From NCBI RefSeq assembly GCF_018320785.1, contig NC_054865.1, positions 13,365,579 through 13,429,578 of the forward strand: a stretch of DNA of 64,000 bases. The letters run 5' to 3'. The notes below the pieces were generated by a model. That model was not told the DNA's origin and did no database searches. It was given only the letters and a program-made list of their open reading frames with translations. Each line of letters starts with the position of its first letter. Within the stretch, counting starts at the first letter, position 1. Position numbers and translations under genes: made by a program. This document shows, piece after piece, positions 57,851 through 64,000 of this stretch. This DNA is from Cheilinus undulatus (taxonomy: Eukaryota; Chordata; Actinopteri; Labriformes; Labridae).

Positions 57851-58980
57851 TGGAAGGAGAATCTACCGATGTGGTGGAAGGTTTTGCATGTCCCTTTGAA
57901 CCTGGGAGCTATGCTGGGAGCTTTAGCCCCTGGTAGGGTCTCCCAAGGCAAATTGGTCCCAGGAGAGGGTCCAGACCAAGTGGCAACCTCTGGTGCTGAA
58001 AAATGAAGCCAATGCAGAAGTGCAAAGATTGCAATAATGCGAGTGTCCACTTGAGGCTGGCTGTAGGAACACTGGAAGTTCCATCTGAACACCTGTTAAA
58101 AAGCCGTTTTTTATGGCTTTTTAAAGCTGATATTTGACAAATGTGAAGTAAACAGTTAAGACTGATCTTAATTGTTTTATATTAATTAGGCATTATATAC
58201 ATAGGCAGCCAGGGTCTTCATGCACTCTATGATTTCCTCTTATTTCTTCTCTTGTATGATAGTCTGGGCTAAAACTTCACCCTCTATTGCGAGAAACCTT
58301 TCATCGTGATACAATAAAGCTCTGAAAATAATGGACAAAAACCCATTTCTGGCGTCTGCTCAAAAGGCCAAGTTAGGGACAAGAGCTGGAAATCACTAAT
58401 GGCTCTAAACTCTCTGTGCAACCTATCAGCTTCATGCTCTGGACTCTGAAAAGTGTTCGAGGTGGCCCTAGAAGTGCAGCTACTGCTCCCATATCCAGCA
58501 GATGACCCTTCCCAACCTAACTCTCCTGAGCATGTCAGCATTAGACACATGGCCTTAACTCTTTGCTGCACTTCAGAAAAATGTGACCTGTGCTGATCAT
58601 ACAACATGACTTGACCTACATCATTTAAGCTCTGGGAAAGGTATTTGATTCAGAAAACAGTGATGCTATCACAAAGCAAGAAATCCTCAAATGGGGTTAT
58701 TTGTAGCACCACTGCAGGCCAACAATAGGGTAGTGTTAAGTTTTTATTTCAGAGTTTTTTTTTGTCAGGAAACAGTGCTGGAAGCAGACTCAACCAACAA
58801 GAGAACTGACACTGGAAAACAACTGGAAAGAAACAAACCCTTCTCTGAGTTTTATGGCGATTATTTGTCACTGTGGGTGGACTTTGGCACAATCACACAG
58901 AAATCCAGTCCATTATTAAAGTAAAAATAATGGTTAGCCCCACCTAAAACAAGAGCAGAAATAAACTGTTAATGTTGGCC
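57851..58980. other. Intergenic, nothing recognised
   Basis: Frames of up to 107 codons on the minus strand (58284-58607) show no known motif. No RNA gene. Confidence 0.35.
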
Positions 58981-58984
58981 TGTA

Positions 58985-59110
58985 TGTACAGGTACGTCTC
59001 AAAAAATTAGAAGCTCGTTTGAAAGTTCTTTTATTTCCACATGATTTACTTCAGAAGGTTAAAATTCCATGTATTCTAGATTCATCTTATACAAAGAGAA
59101 ATATTTCAGA
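58985..59110 (+). repeat. DNA transposon terminal fragment
   Basis: CAGGTACGTCTCAAAAAATT then AGAAGCTCG and TTCAGATTC resemble the dispersed fish/vertebrate repeat beginning GTCTCAAAAAATTAGAATAT. No partner end found. Confidence 0.45.
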
Positions 59111-60160
59111 TTCATGGCAGCATCTAAAAAGATGCATTCTGTGGCGCACGGTACACTTCCCGCTGTGTACTGTGACATTTTTATCTGTACAAGAATCCAG
59201 GTGAACTCACCTGCCACTGTTGGGGGGAAACCAGAAATTAAGTCGTTCATCTCTCCTGGACAGTGACGCAGCACGCCAGCGCGAGCGCAGCACCTCCTCT
59301 GCAAAGGAGCTTGATGCTCCATTAAGTGGATGGGCTGATTAATCTCTACATTTAGTGACAAAGAAACACTGTTAAATTCACTGCATTTGATATTTCTATT
59401 TCATTAAAGGGCCTTTTTAATTTTTATGTACAGTTTATAATTTTGTTTTATTTTTTATGTTTTTATTTGATTTGTTTTTTACAGATTTATTTTAGGGTGT
59501 GTTACCTTTATTTGTAGAGGACAGGACAGTGGATGGTGTAGGGAATCATGAGGAGAAAGTCATGAATACTAGGACTATGAATCACTGACAGTAATGGGCT
59601 TACTGACCACAAAATAATCTATTTCAAATGCTGAGCCTAGTGGAGAAATAGCATTTCATTTTTTCTTATTTTATTTAAGGAGCTTTATTGCTTAATAGAG
59701 TGTCTTCCCCACAAACATGTAGTTTATTGTTATGTAATTTTCTGTATCCATATTGACAACGATCAGCCTGCTGTTAATAAAAAGTGACAGCGGGACATTT
59801 GATCCATGTGGATTTGACTTAGAGGTGACTGTTTCTGTTATTTCTTTGTAGATTAAAAATATTTAAATATAGATCATGTATTGCCATTCAGCTAAATTAG
59901 CTACAATTAGGAAAAGATTTTTGCTCCATACTGAACAAAATTAGTCCTGGGATTGTGTGAGAAGAGAGAACCGGCGCTTATTTTTTCACTTAAAGCACTG
60001 CCCAGCTGTACCACAGACTGATTGGCTCCATGCCACATAACACTGATGTAGTAATTCAGTGATTACCCTAGTCGTATCTAAGAAAAGCTAGGCCAGCTCA
60101 GTTACTAACTCACGTTACTTTTTTCAAACAGTAACTAGTTACTGTAACTAGTTACTATTT
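59111..60160. other. Intergenic, nothing recognised
   Basis: A short GC-rich patch at 59260-59300 (ACGCCAGCGCGAGCGCAGCA) stands out from an AT-rich background. No gene. Confidence 0.35.
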
Positions 60161-60164
60161 TAAT

Positions 60165-60580
60165 CCAACCACTGTTTTCAGTTTGGTTTCAGGTAAATTT
60201 TTGACTCAACAATGTTGTAAAAGTATAACTTTAAATATATAAATATACGCATATGACGTTATAGTATCAACATCTGTGATTTTTTAAAGTTAGTTTTTTT
60301 TTTTCAGGCTTAAATTTATGACTTTTAAACTCTGCATTTCTCAGTTTGGTTTCTAGTAAACTGATGACTTGATAGTCCCAATTTTTTTTCTCCCAAAGTT
60401 CTATTTTTTTTTTTAATTAACAGATTGTCTTAATTATTTTTATTTTTTTTACCCTAAGGGTGGCCATAATATGCTGTTGTAAATTATGTTTCTAATCATG
60501 GTATAAAAGAAAATACATCTAATTTTGACCATTTGAGATCTTTGGTGGCTCCAGGGGGTGCCTAGACTCCATTGGCCCAG
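60165..60580. repeat. Dispersed repeat, copy C of the 45.5-kb family
   Basis: ACCACTGTTTTCAGTTTGGT, TTTTAAACTCTGCATTTCTC, CTCAGTTTGGTTTCTAGTAA and TTTGGTGGCTCCAGGGGGTG parallel blocks in 45500-46137. No clean termini. Confidence 0.5.
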
Positions 60581-61269
60581 AACTAATGTAGTAATTTATG
60601 TAAAAGGAGCTCCAACCAAGGACAGATTGCATAAATGAGTTTTCTGGTCAACATGTCTGTATTATAAATATTTTTTTTTTGCTGGTGTTCTGTGATATTA
60701 TAATAGAGAAAGTGTTTTTTTGATTCCTGTAAGCTGTAAGTAATCATCAACATTAAAACATACAAACAAAAATAAAAAAGTTATGAAATATTCCACTTGT
60801 AATGATGAATCTAGCATACATGGAAGTTTAATTTTATCAAATCACAGGAAAAATTAATTTTTTTCATTGTAATTTTTTTAAATGCACCTGTAAATGATGT
60901 GTTCCTCATCTTGTAATTCCTACATCTGGCCACAGGTGCCACTGTTCAGCAAAAATCAAATTCTCATGTTTGCCATTAAAATGTGACAGAAACGGTAGAG
61001 TGAGGTAAGAGGCTGAGGTCACAGCTCTGTAATGATGCAGAGCTCCATAGAAAAAAACACACAGGCTTCTATCAGCGATAAATGGGCTTTTATTCTGGAC
61101 CATAAAGTGCATATTTCTTCAAATGAGTAAGCTTAATGTTGAAAAATGTAAATGCGTGAATGTTGTGTGATTTATGAGACACGATTTAAATGTGACAGAG
61201 TTAGTGTACTGTGTTACTGTGTCTTTAGCTGAGCCATCTATTAAATCATCAGACTAAATGTTTCATATT

Positions 61270-62330
61270 TCACTGTTGGCTGTGCCTGCTTCGTGTGAGT
61301 CTGGCTCGAGTGAATCTGCATGAATTAGGCCTGAGCGAGAGATTGTGTGCGATGTTGTTGGGGTGGAACAGTTGGAGACGGCAGACGCTCCTGTTTCCTC
61401 CTGTCCTGTCCTAGTCTCCTCTCTGCAGGAGGACGCTTTAGTCCTCCACACCTCCTCCTATCCATCCTTTCTTGCCTCCCATCCTTCCATCAATCGCTCC
61501 ATCCGATGCTGCTTCATTTACATAAAAACTATGTTGCTTTGATTCTGCAAACCCTGCCTTTTCTTACATTTTTTAATTTCTAGAATTGTAAAATAAACTG
61601 GTTCACATTCATGGAGTACAGTTTTCTTGCCTTCTTTGCTTGTTTCTTCTCCATAACCCCATCCAACCCTTCTTTTCTCCATCCCTCTAAGCCAAACCCC
61701 CTCCTACACACACACACACTGGCATTTGTTGCAGACGAACACACACAAACACAGATCCGTTCATACTGTGTCTGGCAGGCAGACCTCCGGCCTGCGGGGT
61801 GAGTCCTCCTCCCCTCCGCTGACTGTCTGGATCCGCCACCTCCTTCGTATCGCCCCACATCCTTCCCCTCTCTTCCCCGGGAGCTGTCAATCCAAAACAG
61901 ACTGCTGAGTGGGGGAGGTGAGGGGGGAGGAGGATGGATGGATGACAAATGTGATGTTGTGGGTGAGGAGAAGCAGAGTGAGTGTGAATGGACAGCAGGA
62001 GGGTTAAGGTCACATCCTACTGTGCGCTGAGATGGCATCGTGTCAGGACGGACGAGGCCTCCGCTGACCCCGACTTCCTCCATCACCATCACCCTTCCCC
62101 AGCACTTCTACCTCCCCCGCTTCTCCTCCTAGCCTACGGGCCATCTGATTGGCTGCCGGGGTTAGCAGTTCACCGCCGACCACCAGCTGGAGCAGGGCAT
62201 CATCACACCTCCAGGTCATTGGTAGCATATGGAGGGAAGGCTGGAACAAGTTCACACGTTCGATGCAGTGTAAAGAAGTGTAAAGAGAGCAGACAGAGGT
62301 GTCTGAGTCCCATGTGATCAAACACAGAGA
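61270..62330. promoter_or_regulatory. GC-rich, CpG-containing stretch: candidate promoter/5' region
   Basis: 61780-62190 has many CpGs (CTCCGGCCTGCGGGG, GATCCGCC, CCCCGGGAG, GACGGACGAGG, CACCGCCGACC) in an otherwise CpG-poor, AT-rich window. CTGATTGGCTG at 62146-62156 is a CCAAT-box context. GCGGG followed by gtgagtcc at 61796-61806 is a good 5' splice site, so a plus-strand non-coding first exon is possible. In human, NTRK3 lies beyond the MRPL46 3' end in the same orientation, so a plus-strand ntrk3-like gene further right is conceivable, but no coding exon of it is present here. Confidence 0.35.
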
Positions 62331-62784
62331 AATGTGAAAAAAAAACTTTATTTACAGAATAATGTAGTCCACTTTTAACTCTGAGATAGGTTAAAGTAAA
62401 GAAAAGGAAGTCTTTCCACAGGAAATGACTGTTCAAAGCATTTAAAGCTAAAAGAGCATGCAGATTATGGATTCCTGATTATCCTTAAATATGAATATTT
62501 AACCAGCAGAATAATTGTGGTTTTCATCACAGGACAATTCTCATATAAACAGCCAAACGTAACATTTAAAGGAGGAAGTTAAACATAAAAACAAAGTGGT
62601 AGGGATGATGTCAAAATTTCACAGTACAATGATTCCTAGGTAACAAGTCTGGTATAAAAGAAAGGGAATTATTGACAATGACTGCACTTTGAATATGACT
62701 AGATGTGCAAAAAAGTGCAGGAGGTGTGCAGTAGCCTAAAACACTCATTTTGTTGCTACAAAACAACAAGTTGCCTCTCCATCT

Positions 62785-62928
62785 TTACTTTGCTTCCCGT
62801 TTACTAGTGGTGCCATGGCTTCCTCCTTCAGTCAGCTTCCTCTCTGAACGACTATTCCTCCCTTCCATGCTCACGTCTACTCGGCTGTCCTTGGTGCTCA
62901 CCACACACATATCAGGATTTCTGGTCAT
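62785..62928 (-). CDS. Unrecognised short reading frame, possible terminal exon
   Basis: From ATG at 62928-62926 to TAA at 62787-62785, 47 residues: MTRNPDMCVVSTKDSRVDVS, then MEGRNSRSERKLTEGG and SHGTTSKREAK. The composition (AGC, GAC, AAG, GTG codons; charged, Ser-rich, hydrophilic) is more coding-like than its AT-rich surroundings and resembles a cytoplasmic tail. A possible acceptor (ATGACCAG before 62920) has a poor pyrimidine tract. I do not recognise the protein. It could equally be a chance frame. Confidence 0.22.
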   Translation of the reverse strand: MTRNPDMCVVSTKDSRVDVSMEGRNSRSERKLTEGGSHGTTSKREAK

Positions 62929-63074
62929 AAATACCGAACATGTTCAATAATAATGATCTCAAGTCAGAGCTTCTGATCAGGTTGGAGAGGAGAAAATCCA
63001 TTCTGAACACAGCACACACACTAAAGCATAATCTCACTCATCATTGCTGCCTATATACGCGCAGGAGGACTACG

Positions 63075-63180
63075 GGAGGAAGTTGTGGTCAAACTCAGTC
63101 ATGTGATTAAATTGTGTTATTCTTTTAATGCGTTAAGGTTTTAAGATTAGGGTTAGGGTTAACGCGTTCACAGCCCTAAT
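63075..63180. repeat. hAT-type end with two telomere-like units
   Basis: AACGCGTTCACAGCCCTAAT at about 63161-63180 is the reverse of a TAGGGCTGTGAACGCGTT-type fish hAT end. TTAGGGTTAGGG occurs at 63147-63158. Confidence 0.45.
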
Positions 63181-63193
63181 TAAGAGCAATCAA

Positions 63194-63669
63194 TTAAAGG
63201 GGTATTTTTGAAGTTGGGCATATGAAGTACCTAGCAGCTGAAGTGGAATTAGCTTCCAGGGATTTCAGTGAGCTTTGCTCCTGTAAGAGGGACTTACTGG
63301 TCGCACCAGCCACGAAGCCAGGCTATACAGGGTAACAGATGGGTATGGTTTCTCGCAAGAGCATGACACTGGTAGCCAAAGCCTGCATAGCAAAACAGAG
63401 GCTTTCTGGGTAAAAAATGCAATGCTTCAAAAGTTTTCAATAGTGTGTACGTTTAAGCCAATATTGTTTTGTGACCCTTTTGACGAAAAACTCGCTAAAT
63501 TCCGTGAGAACCTGTACCCATCTGTTACCCTAGCCTAGCTTCATGGCCGGTACAACCAGTGAGTCCTTCTTAAAGGAGCGATGCTCACTGAAATCACTGG
63601 AGGCTAGTGCCACTACTATTGCTAGGTCCCTCATGATTCATCTTCAACAATACTGAAATATCCCTTTAA
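63194..63669. mobile_element. Foldback element with ~190-bp inverted arms, TTAA at both edges
   Basis: The left arm (63198-63395) and right arm (63470-63665) are reverse complements along most of their length: left GATTTCAGTGAGCTTTGCTC and GGGTAACAGATGGGTATGG; right in reverse GATTTCAGTGAGCATCGCTC and GGGTAACAGATGGGTACAGG. TTAA lies at 63194-63197 and 63666-63669. Outer ends AGGGGTATTTTTGAAG and AGGGATATTTCAGTAT. No coding capacity. Confidence 0.75.
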
Positions 63670-64000
63670 GACCCATCATTATTACTTTTATCAAACAAAA
63701 TTTTTGCTGTTGCCTTATTGCCTTTTTCAATCCATAACAAGTTCCTTTTCTTATAGTTAAGTTAATGTCATGATGTTAAATCTACCCAAAGTTCCTTATT
63801 TTCTTTCAAAATACAGCTGGTCTGTATCCAAACAGGAAATCAGTAATCAGTAATCAGTATTACAGTAAATCATTACTGATAAACTGTTTTAAATGCAAAA
63901 TAGAAGAATGTATTAATGACTATATTGATGATTAATCACATTATGTTTTATAATAAACTTTTATTTCATTATTGACATACTGAAACAGCACATCATGTCT

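Noticed and set aside
61580..62092. 170-codon minus-strand open frame, one of the longest in the window
   Set aside because: Its sequence is Pro/Ser/Cys/Val runs from CT-rich and CA-repeat DNA (PPPPSPPP, CVCV), with no family resemblance. A long frame is expected by chance in GC-rich DNA with few stops.
63147..63158. TTAGGGTTAGGG, telomere-like
   Set aside because: Only two units beside an hAT-type terminus; far too short to suggest an interstitial telomere or fusion site.
1..64000. CRISPR arrays, prokaryotic operons, toxin or defence systems, viral insertions
   Set aside because: Every recognisable gene is an intron-containing vertebrate gene and every repeat fits known eukaryotic transposon types. 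I saw no regularly spaced repeats and no gag, pol or env-like retroviral genes.

Overview
The window is vertebrate nuclear DNA, most likely from a ray-finned (teleost) fish. The genes are split into small exons with GT-AG introns, the background is AT-rich, and the non-coding sequence is full of fish-type repeats: several Tc1/mariner elements, hAT-, PIF/Harbinger- and piggyBac-like non-autonomous elements, tRNA-derived SINEs and 5'-truncated LINEs. I see no bacterial, plasmid or phage content and no CRISPR array.

Three protein-coding genes are well supported, all nuclear genes for mitochondrial proteins. (1) pdpr, plus strand, 144-11429: the last ten coding exons of the regulatory subunit of pyruvate dehydrogenase phosphatase; its FAD-binding N-terminal part lies left of the window. 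(2) mrps11, minus strand, 17424-26017: six exons giving a complete 194-residue small-subunit mitoribosomal protein uS11m. (3) mrpl46, plus strand, 26614-38084: four exons giving a complete 291-residue large-subunit mitoribosomal protein mL46. All exon joins were checked for phase by hand. pdpr and mrps11 converge tail to tail across about 6 kb. mrps11 and mrpl46 are divergent, with 596 bp between start codons, so a shared bidirectional promoter is likely. The human MRPS11/MRPL46 pair has the same head-to-head layout.

From 38.1 kb to the end I find no securely identified gene. This part holds Tc1 elements (39.0-39.6, 39.9-41.5 and 49.6-50.1 kb), LINE remnants (48.0-48.6, 51.6-53.1, 56.0-56.7 and 57.5-57.85 kb), hAT-type elements, an inverted-repeat foldback element (63.2-63.7 kb), and a GC-rich, CpG-containing stretch at 61.3-62.3 kb that could be the promoter or 5' region of a gene lying further right. 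One short minus-strand reading frame at 62.8-62.9 kb has coding-like composition but I do not recognise it.

I found no convincing new multi-gene system. The most useful observations are structural: a piggyBac-like MITE with exact TTAA duplications beside a truncated Tc1; two related PIF/Harbinger-like MITEs, one splitting a SINE; an hAT MITE with a perfect 8-bp target duplication; a Tc1 copy with almost intact 220-bp arms but a dead transposase; a TTAA-bounded foldback element; a perfect 16-bp hairpin with a degenerate relative in mrpl46; and a tandem NAGNAG acceptor in mrpl46.
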